Shown: one piece after another, positions 1 through 8,557 of the stretch | Layout of the letters: every line of letters begins with the position of its first letter | Position numbering within the stretch: the first letter of the stretch is position 1 | Assembly: GCA_030849945.1 (NCBI GenBank) | Contig: JAVDKK010000002.1 | Span: 310,001-374,000, forward strand | Length of the DNA stretch: 64,000 bases | Reading direction: 5' to 3' | Source: Schauerella fraxinea | GTDB taxonomy: Bacteria > Pseudomonadota > Gammaproteobacteria > Burkholderiales > Burkholderiaceae_B | Notes under the pieces: generated by a model | The model's database searches: none | The model's input: the letters and a program-made list of their open reading frames with translations, nothing else | Told to the model about the DNA's origin: nothing | Program-made: the position numbers and the translations under genes

Positions 1-189
1 TTCGACAGCGGCATGATGCAGTTGTCCGAGTGCCGTCAGTGCGGCGGTCATTTCGTCGCTCACGCTCACGATCTGCAAGGCAGTTTCGTGTGCGCGATTT
101 GCCGTCCGCCTCCTCGCGCCGGCAAGACGCGTGCGGCGCGCGATAGCAAAGTCTCCGCAATGTCGCTTGCCGCGCCTAAATTCTCGTGA
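1..189 (+). CDS. flhC: FlhC, flagellar master regulator subunit (3' end only)
   Basis: Partial gene; the 5' end lies before the window. The open frame from base 1 to the TGA at 187-189 encodes 62 residues. They contain two Cys-x-x-Cys pairs (CRQC and CAIC) about 20 residues apart, the zinc-binding cluster of FlhC. FlhC pairs with FlhD as FlhD4C2, which activates sigma-70 promoters of class 2 flagellar genes. Its place just upstream of motA matches the flhDC-motAB order of enterobacteria and many Burkholderiales. The short basic tail after the zinc motif is ordinary for the family. The identification rests on the zinc motif plus context. Confidence 0.9.
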   Translation, partial: FDSGMMQLSECRQCGGHFVAHAHDLQGSFVCAICRPPPRAGKTRAARDSKVSAMSLAAPKFS

Positions 190-203
190 TGCGGTGCCGT
201 TAA
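177..203 (+). promoter_or_regulatory. Candidate sigma-28 promoter at the flhC 3' end
   Basis: TAAATTCT (177-184), an 11-nt spacer, then GCCGTTAA (196-203). The E. coli FliA consensus is TAAAGTTT-N11-GCCGATAA, so 13 of 16 positions agree with exact spacing. The -35 lies inside the last flhC codons and the -10 just after the stop. Transcription would start near 210, upstream of the terminator at 260-290. This could be the motA promoter with partial read-through, or the promoter of a short RNA. Confidence 0.6.
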
Positions 204-209
204 CAAAGT

Positions 210-290
210 AGGCAATCCGGATGCTACGTGAGAGTTACACGTAGCGCAGTTTCAAAACTTCGGCGCCCAGTGTTGGGCGCCGATTTTTTT
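210..290 (+). ncRNA. Candidate sigma-28-dependent small RNA between flhC and motA
   Basis: From the start predicted by the 177-203 promoter to the end of the terminator U-tract is about 80 nt. The segment folds into two hairpins. The first has an 8-bp perfect stem at 223-230/238-245 with a 7-nt loop. The second is the terminator hairpin at 260-283. Between them is a single-stranded, A/U-rich stretch (about 248-259), a layout typical of Hfq-type sRNAs. E. coli makes the FliA-dependent sRNA MotR from the same genomic position. Promoter, structure and terminator are seen in the sequence; the sRNA itself is inferred. Confidence 0.42.
260..290 (+). terminator. Intrinsic terminator downstream of flhC
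   Basis: A 10-bp perfect GC-rich stem (260-269 with 274-283) with a GTGT loop is followed directly by seven T residues (284-290). This is a strong rho-independent terminator. It separates flhC from motA and implies that motA is made from read-through or from a promoter downstream of 290. Confidence 0.85.
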
Positions 291-345
291 GTCAGGCGCG
301 CATTCGCTGGCGTTTGAGTTCCCAACATCCGGCGCTCATAAGCGA

Positions 346-372
346 TGAAGAGCCCCTGAAAATGGCCGGTAA
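346..372 (+). promoter_or_regulatory. Possible sigma-28 promoter for motA
   Basis: TGAAGAGC (346-353), an 11-nt spacer, then GCCGGTAA (365-372). The -10 matches the FliA consensus at 7 of 8 positions, but the -35 at only 4 of 8. It lies downstream of the terminator and 75 nt before the motA start, so it could drive the mot-che operon independently. The weak -35 keeps confidence low. Confidence 0.35.
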
Positions 373-447
373 CTCAACGATCTGAAGGTCGGCCTTCAAG
401 CGATGATGAGCGCTGGGTAGTTACGTACCAGCTAGGCAGGGACCACC

Positions 448-1311
448 GTGTTAATCATTTTTGGATTCATCGTCGTCATCGTCTCGGTCGTCGGCAGTTT
501 TGTCGGACTGGGCGGGCATTTGGGCGCGCTTTACCAGCCGCTCGAGCTGACCTTGATCGGCGGCGCAGCGTTCGGCGCTTTCTTGGCGAGCAACAGCAAG
601 AAATCGATCAAGCTCGTCGTGCAGTCGATCCCCTTGGCGATCAAGGGCGCACCGTATAGCAAACAAAGCTATATGGAGGTCATGGGTCTCTTGTATGTGC
701 TGCTCAATAAGGCACGTCGCGAAGGCTTGATGGCGATCGAATCGCATATCGAAGATCCTACCTCCAGCCCGATCTTCAGCGACTATCCCAGCATCACCAA
801 AGATCCGAAATTGATGGAATTCATCACGGATTATTTGCGCATCATGATCAGCGGCAACATGAGTTCGTTCGAGATCGAAACGCTCATGGATGAAGACATC
901 GAAACCTATCGTCATGAGCGCGATGTGCCTGCACATGCGCTGCAATCCGTGTCGGACGGCCTGCCCGCATTCGGTATCGTGGCCGCAGTGTTGGGCGTGA
1001 TCAAAGCGTTGGCGGCAGTCGATCAGCCGCCGGCCATTCTGGGCGATTTGATTTCCAAGGCCATGGTTGGCACCTTCCTCGGCATTCTGCTGGCCTATGG
1101 CTTCGTGGGCCCGTTGGGTTCACGCGTGCAGCGCGTGTCCGACGAGTCGATGAAGATTCTCGAATGCATCAAGACCACGCTATTGGCCAGCATGAACGGC
1201 TATCCCCCGCAATTGGCTGTCGAGTTTGGCCGCAAGGTGCTGTTCTCTTCCGTGCGTCCGTCGTTTGCCGAGCTCGAAGAGCACGTTAAGCAGACCAAGT
1301 CGAAAACCTGA
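448..1311 (+). CDS. motA: MotA, flagellar stator proton-channel subunit
   Basis: An inner-membrane protein of 287 residues, close to E. coli MotA (295), that forms the proton-conducting stator with MotB. Four hydrophobic segments are visible: about 1-22, 33-50, 173-191 and 203-225. A large cytoplasmic loop separates the second and third. Residues matching E. coli Arg90, Glu98 (contacts with FliG), Pro173 and Pro222 (proton path) fall at exactly the same numbers. The start is GTG, preceded by a purine-rich AGGCAGGGA site. It is the first gene of the motA-cheZ operon, 11 nt before motB. Confidence 0.97.
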   Translation: MLIIFGFIVVIVSVVGSFVGLGGHLGALYQPLELTLIGGAAFGAFLASNSKKSIKLVVQSIPLAIKGAPYSKQSYMEVMGLLYVLLNKARREGLMAIESHIEDPTSSPIFSDYPSITKDPKLMEFITDYLRIMISGNMSSFEIETLMDEDIETYRHERDVPAHALQSVSDGLPAFGIVAAVLGVIKALAAVDQPPAILGDLISKAMVGTFLGILLAYGFVGPLGSRVQRVSDESMKILECIKTTLLASMNGYPPQLAVEFGRKVLFSSVRPSFAELEEHVKQTKSKT

Positions 1312-1322
1312 CCGGGCACGCA

Positions 1323-2342
1323 ATGAGTACCCCTAATAATCATCGTATCGTCGTGCGCCGCAAAAAGGCGCGCGGCGGTGGTGGCGGTCACCACGGCGGC
1401 AGCTGGAAGATTGCGTACGCCGACTTCATCACGGCCATGATGGCTTTCTTTCTGGTGTTGTGGCTGGTGAGTATCGTGCCCCGCGAGCAGCTCAAGGGGA
1501 TCGCCGATTATTTCAAGATGCCGCTGAAGGCTGCGATCGTCGGCGGTCCGAATAGCTCGGCGGAAACGAGCGCTATTCCTGGTGGTGGATCCGACCCGAT
1601 TCGCGATCAAGGCGAAGTGCGCCGGTCAAATGGTGAGCGCGTCCAGGCCGCGGCCGATGCCGAGCGCCGCGATATGCGGCGGCTTGAAGATTTGAAGCGC
1701 CGCCTGGAGCAGATGATCGAGTCCAGTCCGGTGCTGCGCGCGTTTCGTCCGCAGTTGTTGCTCGACATCACTACCGAAGGGTTGCGCATTCAGATCGTCG
1801 ATGCGCAAAACCGTCCGATGTTCGCCACCGGCCGTGCGGACGTGCAGCCCTACATGCGCGACATTCTTCGGGAATTGGGTCCTGTTTTGAATGACATGCC
1901 CAACAAGATCTCGCTCTCCGGTCACACTGACGCCGTTCAGTACGCTCGGGGCGAACGTGCCTACAGCAACTGGGAGCTCTCGGCCGATCGCGCGAACTCG
2001 TCCCGTCAGGAGCTGGTCGCAGGCGGCATGAACGAAGGGAAAGTGCTGCGCATCATGGGTTTGTCTTCCAGCATGAGCCTGATTAAAGATGATCCTTATG
2101 CTGCCGTTAATAGACGTATCAGCTTGATCGTGCTCAATTTCCGAACGCAACGTCGCATCGAAGCCGAGAACGCAGCCGCCGGGGGAGCCCCCGTGTCTGG
2201 CGTGTCCGATTTCGATGCTGCCGTTTCTGGCGGTGCTGCGGCACCCGAAAGCGATGCGGCAACCGCCAGCAACGTTGCATCCTCCGGTGGCCTGCGGCCA
2301 TCGGGGACAACAACGCCGGCGAACGCCGCTGTATCTCAATAG
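1323..2342 (+). CDS. motB: MotB, flagellar stator peptidoglycan-anchored subunit
   Basis: The partner of MotA, 339 residues. A basic, glycine-rich N-terminus is followed by a single transmembrane helix at about 31-51. It carries Asp34, the equivalent of the proton-binding Asp32 in E. coli. A plug/linker region follows, then an OmpA-like peptidoglycan-binding domain at about 150-270 with the SGHTD motif and a later RANSSR stretch. The C-terminal 65 residues are Ala/Ser/Pro-rich and low in complexity. It ends 14 nt before the next gene, whose AGGAG ribosome site overlaps the motB stop. Confidence 0.97.
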   Translation: MSTPNNHRIVVRRKKARGGGGGHHGGSWKIAYADFITAMMAFFLVLWLVSIVPREQLKGIADYFKMPLKAAIVGGPNSSAETSAIPGGGSDPIRDQGEVRRSNGERVQAAADAERRDMRRLEDLKRRLEQMIESSPVLRAFRPQLLLDITTEGLRIQIVDAQNRPMFATGRADVQPYMRDILRELGPVLNDMPNKISLSGHTDAVQYARGERAYSNWELSADRANSSRQELVAGGMNEGKVLRIMGLSSSMSLIKDDPYAAVNRRISLIVLNFRTQRRIEAENAAAGGAPVSGVSDFDAAVSGGAAAPESDAATASNVASSGGLRPSGTTTPANAAVSQ

Positions 2343-2356
2343 GAGCTTTTCATCCC

Positions 2357-2746
2357 ATGCCGTCCAAGACCATCCTTGTAGCTGACGATTCCGCGACCAT
2401 GCGAATGATCGTTCAAGCTACGCTGGCGAGCGATAACTGGTCTGTCCTCGTCGCCAGCAATGGCAAGGACGCCCTTACGGCAATCGCCGACAAGTCGGTC
2501 GATCTGGTCGTCACCGACTGGAACATGCCGGTCATGGGTGGCCTGGGCTTGATCCAGGGCTTGCGCGCGTCGCCGAAGCATCGCGATGTGCCTGTCCTGG
2601 TGCTTACCACGGAAGAAGATCAAGAGAGCAAACTCGCCGCACGTGATTTGGGCGTGCGCGGTTGGTTGGGCAAACCCGTAGATCCGGACGTATTGCTCGA
2701 TATGGCCACCGAGATTTTGATGCAACCTCAGGCTTCTACTCTTTAA
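2357..2746 (+). CDS. CheY-like single-domain response regulator (first copy)
   Basis: A stand-alone receiver domain of 129 residues. The acidic pocket (Asp10, Asp11), phospho-acceptor Asp54, the Thr-Thr pair at 84-85 and Lys106 are all present, so it should accept phosphate from CheA. At the position of CheY Tyr106 it has Trp103, unlike the canonical CheY encoded at 7523. It sits between motB and cheA, a place often taken by a CheY-like receiver in Burkholderiales. It may compete for phosphate as a sink or serve a separate output; the sequence alone does not decide this. Confidence 0.9.
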   Translation: MPSKTILVADDSATMRMIVQATLASDNWSVLVASNGKDALTAIADKSVDLVVTDWNMPVMGGLGLIQGLRASPKHRDVPVLVLTTEEDQESKLAARDLGVRGWLGKPVDPDVLLDMATEILMQPQASTL

Positions 2747-2763
2747 TCGAAGTTCTCTAACCC

Positions 2764-5004
2764 GTGAGCAATACTTTGGACCTGAGCCAATTTTTCGATA
2801 CCTTCTTCGACGAAGCGGACGAACTGCTCGCACAGATGGAGCAGTTGCTGCTCGAACTGGATGTTGATACGCCGGACATCGAGCAACTCAACGCCATTTT
2901 CCGTGCGGCCCATTCGATCAAAGGCGGCGCCGCCACGTTCGGTTGCTTCCAGCACTTGGCCGAAACCACTCATTTGCTCGAGAATTTGCTCGACGAAATA
3001 CGCCGGGGCGAGATGGCCTTGCGCACCGATATGATCGATACCTTTCTGGAAACCAAGGACGTGTTGAAGAGCCAACTAGACGCTTATCGCGCTTCTGCCG
3101 TGCCCGATGAGGAAACGTTTTCACGCATCTGTGGCATCCTGCGCCAGATCGCCGACGAGCATCGCGAAGCATTGCAGGGCGGTGCTACCGCTACCGCAAC
3201 GGCAGCAGCGTCGCCCGCCGTTGTGGCGATTGCCGCAACTGTTGCTGCGCCCCTTGTGGCGACCGCCGACAGTGCAAACGTGCAGGCCGCACCTGTTGCC
3301 GTTGCATCCGTGCCGGCAGCGGCCGCTTCTGCCGTTGCGAGCACCGACACCAGCCTGCCGCTGTGCGTACGGATCTCGGGCGTCAGCGGTAAAGATGCGC
3401 AGTCGTTGCTGGAGGAAATGGGTCATCTTGGCCGCGTGCTCGGTCACGAGCAGGGTGCGGAGTCCCTTACGGTTTGGGTGGACAGCACCTGCAGCGCCGA
3501 TGATATCGAGGCCGTATGCTGCTTCATCGTCGATGGCGATCAGATCGGTATTTCCCGCGAAGCGTATGGCGCACGATCGCCTGATGCGTCGCCGGCTGTT
3601 GCGGCATCCGTGCCGGTCGAGGCCGCGGCGCCCGTAGCTGTCGCCGTGCAGCAGGCTGCGCAAGAAGCAGCAAACGTGGTCGCGCAAGCGCAGTCCACCA
3701 GTGCTGGCGATATCTCGATCACGACCAACGCCGCTCCCGCCGCGACCACGGCGCCGGCAGCGCCGCGTGCGGCTGCCAAGCCCGCCGCTGGTGCACCTGG
3801 CGCCGACAAGGAAAACACGTCGATTCGTGTGGGCGTCGAGAAAGTCGATCAGGTGATCAACCTGGTGGGCGAGCTCGTCATCACGCAAGCCATGCTCGCG
3901 CAAATCGCTTCCACCCTTGATCCGGTTTTGCACGACCGTCTGCTCAACGGCATGGAGCAGTTGGAGCGCAACGCGCGCGATCTGCAAGAGTCGGTGATGT
4001 CGATCCGCATGATGCCGATGGATTATGTGTTCAGCCGCTTCCCGCGTGTGGTGCGAGATATTGCCACGAAGATGGGCAAGCAGATCGAGTTGCAAACGAT
4101 CGGTCGTGCAACCGAACTCGACAAGAGCCTGATCGAGCGCATCATCGATCCGCTTACGCACTTGGTGCGCAACAGTTTGGATCACGGCATCGAAACGCCG
4201 GAAAAGCGTATCGCAGCCGGTAAGGATCCGGTTGGCAATCTGATGTTATCCGCCCAGCACAGCGGTGGCAACATCGTGATCGAAGTCAGCGACGACGGTG
4301 GCGGTCTGAACCGCGAACGGTTGCTGCAGAAAGCGATTTCGCAAGGCATCGCTATCAGTGAGAACGCCAGCGACGATGAAGTCTGGCAATTGATCTTCGC
4401 ACCGGGCTTCTCGACCGCCGAGAAGGTGACGGATATCTCCGGCCGTGGCGTGGGCATGGACGTCGTGCGACGCAATATCCAGGACATGGGCGGTCATGTG
4501 CAGTTGTCGTCCACCCCGGGTGAGGGTACCACGACGCGCATCGTCTTGCCATTGACGCTGGCCATTCTCGACGGCATGTCGGTTCGCGTCGGTCAGGAAA
4601 CCTTCATTTTGCCGCTCAACCACGTGACCGAATCGTTGCAGCCGACATCGGATCAGATTTACTCCGTGACGGGTAATGAGCGCGTGCTGCTGGTCCGTGG
4701 CGAGTATTTGCCGCTGGTCGAAATGCATCGCGTCTTCGACGTGGCTGGTGCGCAGGCCGATCCGATGCAGGCGATTGCCGTGATCATGCAAGCGCAGGAG
4801 CGCCGATTTGCGTTGCTCGTCGACCACCTCGTGGGACAGCATCAGGTCGTGGTGAAGAATCTCGAATCCAACTATCGCAAGGTTCCGGGCGTTTCGGCGG
4901 CCACCATCTTGGGCGACGGCAGTGTCGCGCTCATTATCGATGTGTTTGCACTGGCACGCGCTAATCGCGAGAAGTCGTTTTCGGCCGAAGCCCTTTTGAA
5001 TTAA
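2764..5004 (+). CDS. cheA: CheA, chemotaxis histidine kinase
   Basis: A 746-residue cytoplasmic kinase that phosphorylates CheY and CheB when coupled to chemoreceptors. The P1 domain carries the phospho-acceptor His50 in an AAHSIKGGAATFG context. P2-like sequence (about 195-260) is flanked by Ala/Pro/Val-rich linkers. P3 dimerisation starts near 350. The P4 ATPase has an N-box (HLVRNSLDHGIE) and glycine-rich DDGGGLN and GRGVGMD motifs. P5 is the CheW-like domain to the end. The start is GTG at 2764, and cheW follows after 11 nt. It is longer than E. coli CheA (654) because of the linkers. Confidence 0.97.
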   Translation: MSNTLDLSQFFDTFFDEADELLAQMEQLLLELDVDTPDIEQLNAIFRAAHSIKGGAATFGCFQHLAETTHLLENLLDEIRRGEMALRTDMIDTFLETKDVLKSQLDAYRASAVPDEETFSRICGILRQIADEHREALQGGATATATAAASPAVVAIAATVAAPLVATADSANVQAAPVAVASVPAAAASAVASTDTSLPLCVRISGVSGKDAQSLLEEMGHLGRVLGHEQGAESLTVWVDSTCSADDIEAVCCFIVDGDQIGISREAYGARSPDASPAVAASVPVEAAAPVAVAVQQAAQEAANVVAQAQSTSAGDISITTNAAPAATTAPAAPRAAAKPAAGAPGADKENTSIRVGVEKVDQVINLVGELVITQAMLAQIASTLDPVLHDRLLNGMEQLERNARDLQESVMSIRMMPMDYVFSRFPRVVRDIATKMGKQIELQTIGRATELDKSLIERIIDPLTHLVRNSLDHGIETPEKRIAAGKDPVGNLMLSAQHSGGNIVIEVSDDGGGLNRERLLQKAISQGIAISENASDDEVWQLIFAPGFSTAEKVTDISGRGVGMDVVRRNIQDMGGHVQLSSTPGEGTTTRIVLPLTLAILDGMSVRVGQETFILPLNHVTESLQPTSDQIYSVTGNERVLLVRGEYLPLVEMHRVFDVAGAQADPMQAIAVIMQAQERRFALLVDHLVGQHQVVVKNLESNYRKVPGVSAATILGDGSVALIIDVFALARANREKSFSAEALLN

Positions 5005-5015
5005 CGGAGAACATC

Positions 5016-5516
5016 ATGGCCGCAAAGCCCCAAAGCCATCACGCGCGCGTCGAAGACGCTGGCAGCGAGTTTCTGGTCTTCACCCTGGGTGAAGAAGAGT
5101 ACGGAATCGACATCCTGAAAGTTCAGGAAATCCGCGGCTACGATGCCGCCGTCGTGACCCGTATCGCCAATGTGCCCACGTTCATCAAGGGCGTGACCAA
5201 TCTGCGCGGCATCATCGTGCCAATCGTCGATCTGCGCATCAAGTTCAATCTGGGCAAGGTCGAATACAACGAGCAAACCGTTGTGATCATTCTGAACCTC
5301 GATCGTCGCGTGGTCGGCATCGTGGTCGATGGCGTATCGGACGTGCTGATGCTCAATGCCGGTCAAATCCGCCCGGCGCCCGAATTCGGCGCCACGCTGT
5401 CCACCGAGTATCTGACCGGTCTGGGCACCGTCGATGAGCGCATGCTCATCTTGGTGGACATCGAACGCCTCATGACCAGCGACGAGATGGCGCTAGTCGA
5501 AAAAGTCGCAAGCTAA
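5016..5516 (+). CDS. cheW: CheW, chemotaxis coupling protein
   Basis: A single CheW domain of 166 residues, matching E. coli CheW (167). It bridges chemoreceptors and the CheA P5 domain in polar arrays. The characteristic FTLGEEEYGIDILKVQEI opening and the NLRGIIVPIVDLR strand-turn-strand are present. An ACGGAGA ribosome site precedes the ATG. The next gene is cheR after 23 nt. No receptor gene lies between cheW and cheR, unlike the order found in several relatives. Confidence 0.97.
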   Translation: MAAKPQSHHARVEDAGSEFLVFTLGEEEYGIDILKVQEIRGYDAAVVTRIANVPTFIKGVTNLRGIIVPIVDLRIKFNLGKVEYNEQTVVIILNLDRRVVGIVVDGVSDVLMLNAGQIRPAPEFGATLSTEYLTGLGTVDERMLILVDIERLMTSDEMALVEKVAS

Positions 5517-5539
5517 CACTACTTAGTAGGCATCTCGGC

Positions 5540-6412
5540 GTGCAAACCTTGGACGTCCAATCTGGCTTCACCGCCGAGCGGCAATTCGAATTCAGCGATA
5601 GCGATTTCGCCCGTGTGCGAAGCATGATCCACGCACGCGCTGGCATTTCGCTCGGCGGACACAAGCGCGAGATGGTGTATAGCCGCCTTTCCAGGCGGTT
5701 GCGTGCGCTTGATCAGGTGGCGTTCAAGCGCTACCTCGACGATCTGGAGGCGCGGCACGATGCACCGGAGTGGGAGCATTTCGTCAATGCGTTGACGACC
5801 AATCTCACCTCCTTCTTTCGTGAGGCCCATCACTTTCCGCTGCTCGATGCCTTTGTACGGACGCGTCCGGGACCGATCTCGGTGTGGTGCTGTGCGGCAT
5901 CCACGGGTGAAGAGCCGTACTCGATTGCGATCACGCTTGCTGAAGCGTTAGGCGCCAAGGTATCGAATGCGTCGGTGTTTGCCACCGATATCGATACCAA
6001 TGTGCTCGCGCAAGCGCGGCAGGCAACCTACAACTTCGAACGTGTTTCGAAGATGTCAGAGGAGCGTTTGCGACGGTTCTTCCTGAAGGGGCGCAACGCC
6101 TCGGCCGGACGGGTGCGCGTGAAGCCCGAGATCGCCTCGATGGTGCATTTCGACACGCTCAATCTGCTCGCGCCCAGTTGGTCGATCGATACCCGTTTCG
6201 ACGTCATTTTCTGTCGCAACGTCATGATTTATTTTGATAAGCCCACTCAGGCGCGCATTCTGGAGCGATTCGCGCCGCTGCTCAAACCGGGCGGGTTGCT
6301 GTTTGCGGGACATTCCGAGAATTTCACGTACATCACCCAGAGTTTCCGCCTGCGCGGACAAACGGTTTATGAGCTGGCGAGTGGGGGTGTACTGCGGGAG
6401 AAGGATGTATGA
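5540..6412 (+). CDS. cheR: CheR, chemoreceptor glutamate methyltransferase
   Basis: Transfers methyl groups from S-adenosylmethionine to receptor glutamates for adaptation. It is 290 residues, close to E. coli CheR (286). An N-terminal helical domain leads into a Rossmann methyltransferase fold: the SAM loop reads CAASTGEEPYS (about 115-125) and the later CRNVMIYF motif is intact. The start is a GTG at 5540. Its last four bases overlap the cheB start (ATGA), which suggests translational coupling. A receptor downstream (27181) ends in a docking-type pentapeptide that CheR could bind. Confidence 0.96.
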   Translation: MQTLDVQSGFTAERQFEFSDSDFARVRSMIHARAGISLGGHKREMVYSRLSRRLRALDQVAFKRYLDDLEARHDAPEWEHFVNALTTNLTSFFREAHHFPLLDAFVRTRPGPISVWCCAASTGEEPYSIAITLAEALGAKVSNASVFATDIDTNVLAQARQATYNFERVSKMSEERLRRFFLKGRNASAGRVRVKPEIASMVHFDTLNLLAPSWSIDTRFDVIFCRNVMIYFDKPTQARILERFAPLLKPGGLLFAGHSENFTYITQSFRLRGQTVYELASGGVLREKDV

Positions 6413-7467
6413 CGCAAAAAATCAAGGTTCTGTGTGTAGACGATTCTGCATTGGTGCGCGGTCTGATGACCGAAATCATCAATGGCCAACCCGACATGGA
6501 AGTGGTTGCTACCGCGCCCGATCCGTATGTGGCGCGCGACCTGATCAAGCGTCACAATCCGGATGTGTTGACGTTGGACGTCGAAATGCCCCGCATGGAT
6601 GGCCTCGATTTCCTTGAGAAACTGATGCGCTTGCGTCCGATGCCGGTCGTGATGGTGTCGTCGCTCACCGAGCGCGGCTCCGAGATCACGTTGCGCGCGC
6701 TCGAGTTGGGCGCCATCGACTTCGTGACCAAGCCGCGTTTGGGTATTCGCGATGGTCTGCTCGAGTACACCGAGATGATCGCGGACAAGATTCGCGCGGC
6801 GTCGCGCGCCCGTATCCGGCCGGCTGCACCTGCCGCCAGCGCGCAGCCTGTCACTACCTTGAAGCGGCCTCTGTCCAGTTCCGAGAAGCTGGTCATCATC
6901 GGTTCGTCCACCGGCGGCACCGAGGCCATTCGTACGGTTTTGCAGCCGCTGCCGCCAGACAGCCCGGCCATCCTGATTACGCAGCACATGCCTGCAGGCT
7001 TTACGCGTTCATTTGCGCAACGGCTCGACTCGCTGTGTGCGGTCACCGTGTGTGAGGCCCAGCACGGTCAACGCGTTTTGCCTGGGCACGTTTATCTGGC
7101 GCCCGGTGGCGAACAGCACATGCGTCTGGGCCGCAGCGGCGCCAACTATGTGGTCGAACTGGAAGCGGGCGATCCGGTCAACCGCCATCGCCCGTCGGTC
7201 GACGTATTGTTTCGCTCGGCCGCCACGAATGCGGGCCGTAACGCGATCGGGGTGATCCTGACCGGGATGGGCAAGGACGGCGCTGCGGGCCTATTGCAAA
7301 TGCGTCAGGCCGGCGCGCACACCGTGGCGCAGGACGAAGCGAGTTGCGTCGTGTTTGGCATGCCCAGAGAGGCGATCGCCCTGGGTGCTGCCGAATCCGT
7401 CGTCACACTGAATTCAATGAGTGAACATATTTTGGCGCACGTCGGTGACCGAGGTAATCGCGTCTAA
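6409..7467 (+). CDS. cheB: CheB, receptor methylesterase/deamidase
   Basis: 352 residues. An N-terminal receiver domain has Asp11, Asp12 and phospho-acceptor Asp57. A short Ala/Pro linker leads to the methylesterase domain. The catalytic triad is visible: Ser at 166-167 in GSSTGGT, His193 in TQHMPAG, and Asp near 289 in GMGKDGA. CheB removes methyl groups and can deamidate receptor glutamines, which matters here because no cheD is seen in the cluster. It overlaps cheR by 4 nt. Confidence 0.97.
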   Translation: MTQKIKVLCVDDSALVRGLMTEIINGQPDMEVVATAPDPYVARDLIKRHNPDVLTLDVEMPRMDGLDFLEKLMRLRPMPVVMVSSLTERGSEITLRALELGAIDFVTKPRLGIRDGLLEYTEMIADKIRAASRARIRPAAPAASAQPVTTLKRPLSSSEKLVIIGSSTGGTEAIRTVLQPLPPDSPAILITQHMPAGFTRSFAQRLDSLCAVTVCEAQHGQRVLPGHVYLAPGGEQHMRLGRSGANYVVELEAGDPVNRHRPSVDVLFRSAATNAGRNAIGVILTGMGKDGAAGLLQMRQAGAHTVAQDEASCVVFGMPREAIALGAAESVVTLNSMSEHILAHVGDRGNRV

Positions 7468-7522
7468 CGCGATACCTTCATCGGTTACCGCGGGCGGCAT
7501 TTCAAATTTCTGGAGTTCGACC

Positions 7523-7912
7523 ATGGTAGACAAGAGTCTGAAGATTTTGGTGGTGGATGATTTCCCCACTATGCGGCGCATCATCCGCAATTTGCTGAAA
7601 GAACTGGGTTTTGAGAACGTCGACGAAGCAGAAGACGGCGCACAGGGCCTGGACAAGCTGCGCAACGGCGGCTTTCAATTCGTCGTGTCCGACTGGAACA
7701 TGCCCAATATGGACGGGCTGACGATGTTGCAGAACATCCGTGCGGATGCTGCGCTGTCCAAGCTGCCCGTGTTGATGGTGACGGCTGAAGCCAAGAAGGA
7801 AAACATTGTGGCGGCCGCTCAGGCTGGCGCCAATGGCTATGTGGTCAAGCCCTTTACCGCCGCGACGCTTGAAGAAAAGCTCAACAAGATCTTCGAAAAG
7901 CTCGGTGTTTAA
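7523..7912 (+). CDS. cheY: CheY, flagellar motor response regulator
   Basis: 129 residues, with every signature residue at the E. coli number: Asp12, Asp13, Asp57, Thr87, Tyr106 and Lys109. Phosphorylated CheY binds FliM and FliN to change motor rotation. The frame stays open upstream to 7421. The ATG at 7523, after a CTGGAG ribosome site, gives the family length and the usual N-terminus. cheZ follows after 9 nt. This is the canonical CheY, while the receiver at 2357 is a divergent relative. Confidence 0.97.
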   Translation: MVDKSLKILVVDDFPTMRRIIRNLLKELGFENVDEAEDGAQGLDKLRNGGFQFVVSDWNMPNMDGLTMLQNIRADAALSKLPVLMVTAEAKKENIVAAAQAGANGYVVKPFTAATLEEKLNKIFEKLGV

Positions 7913-7921
7913 GGATCCGCC

Positions 7922-8557
7922 ATGACTACGTCTCCGCCGTTGATGATCACCGAGTCGCCCGATCTGATTCACAAGATTGCCTCGCTTACGCGCATGCTGC
8001 GCGACAGTGTGCGCGAACTCGGCCTGGATCAGGCGCTCAAAGATGCCGCCGAAGCGATTCCGGATGCCCGCGACCGCCTGCGTTATGTTGCCCGGATGAC
8101 CGAGCAGGCCGCCGAGCGCGTGCTCACTGCGACCGAAGAAGCACAGCCGATTCAAGACAATCTGGCCAAGCAGGCCAAGGCCCTCGATGGTCGCTGGACC
8201 GAATGGTTCGAGCAGCAGCCGCTCGAGCTGACCGACGCCAAGGCGTTGGTGGCCGACACCCGAGCCTACCTCGGCCATGTGCCTGCGCAGACGCACATCA
8301 CGCAAGCCAAGTTGATGGAAATCATCATGGCGCAGGATTTCCAGGATCTGACCGGCCAGGTCATCATGAAAATGATGGACGTGATCGGCTTGATCGAGCG
8401 TGAACTCGTGCAGGTCTTGCTGGACAATGTGCCGCAGGAGCGTCGTGACGAGGCTGCCGGCCTGTTGAACGGACCGCAAGTCAATCCCGCCGGCAAGGCG
8501 GATGTTGTCACCAGCCAGGATCAAGTGGACGACCTGCTGGCCAGCCTGGGCTTTTAA
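7922..8557 (+). CDS. cheZ: CheZ, CheY-P phosphatase
   Basis: Dephosphorylates CheY-P. It is 211 residues (E. coli 214) and predicted to be mostly helical. The catalytic region MAQDFQDLTGQVI near residue 140 holds the glutamine that corresponds to E. coli Gln147. The last dozen residues (QVDDLLASLGF) are the C-terminal CheY-binding helix, almost identical to that of E. coli CheZ. It is the last gene of the motility-chemotaxis operon. A hairpin at 8583-8617 follows it, but without a T-tract. Confidence 0.96.
   Translation: MTTSPPLMITESPDLIHKIASLTRMLRDSVRELGLDQALKDAAEAIPDARDRLRYVARMTEQAAERVLTATEEAQPIQDNLAKQAKALDGRWTEWFEQQPLELTDAKALVADTRAYLGHVPAQTHITQAKLMEIIMAQDFQDLTGQVIMKMMDVIGLIERELVQVLLDNVPQERRDEAAGLLNGPQVNPAGKADVVTSQDQVDDLLASLGF

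Noticed and set aside
3121..4185. Long open frame on the minus strand inside cheA (354 codons)
   Set aside because: It is the antisense of cheA, His/Arg/Gly-rich, with no family pattern; such frames are common in GC-rich genes.
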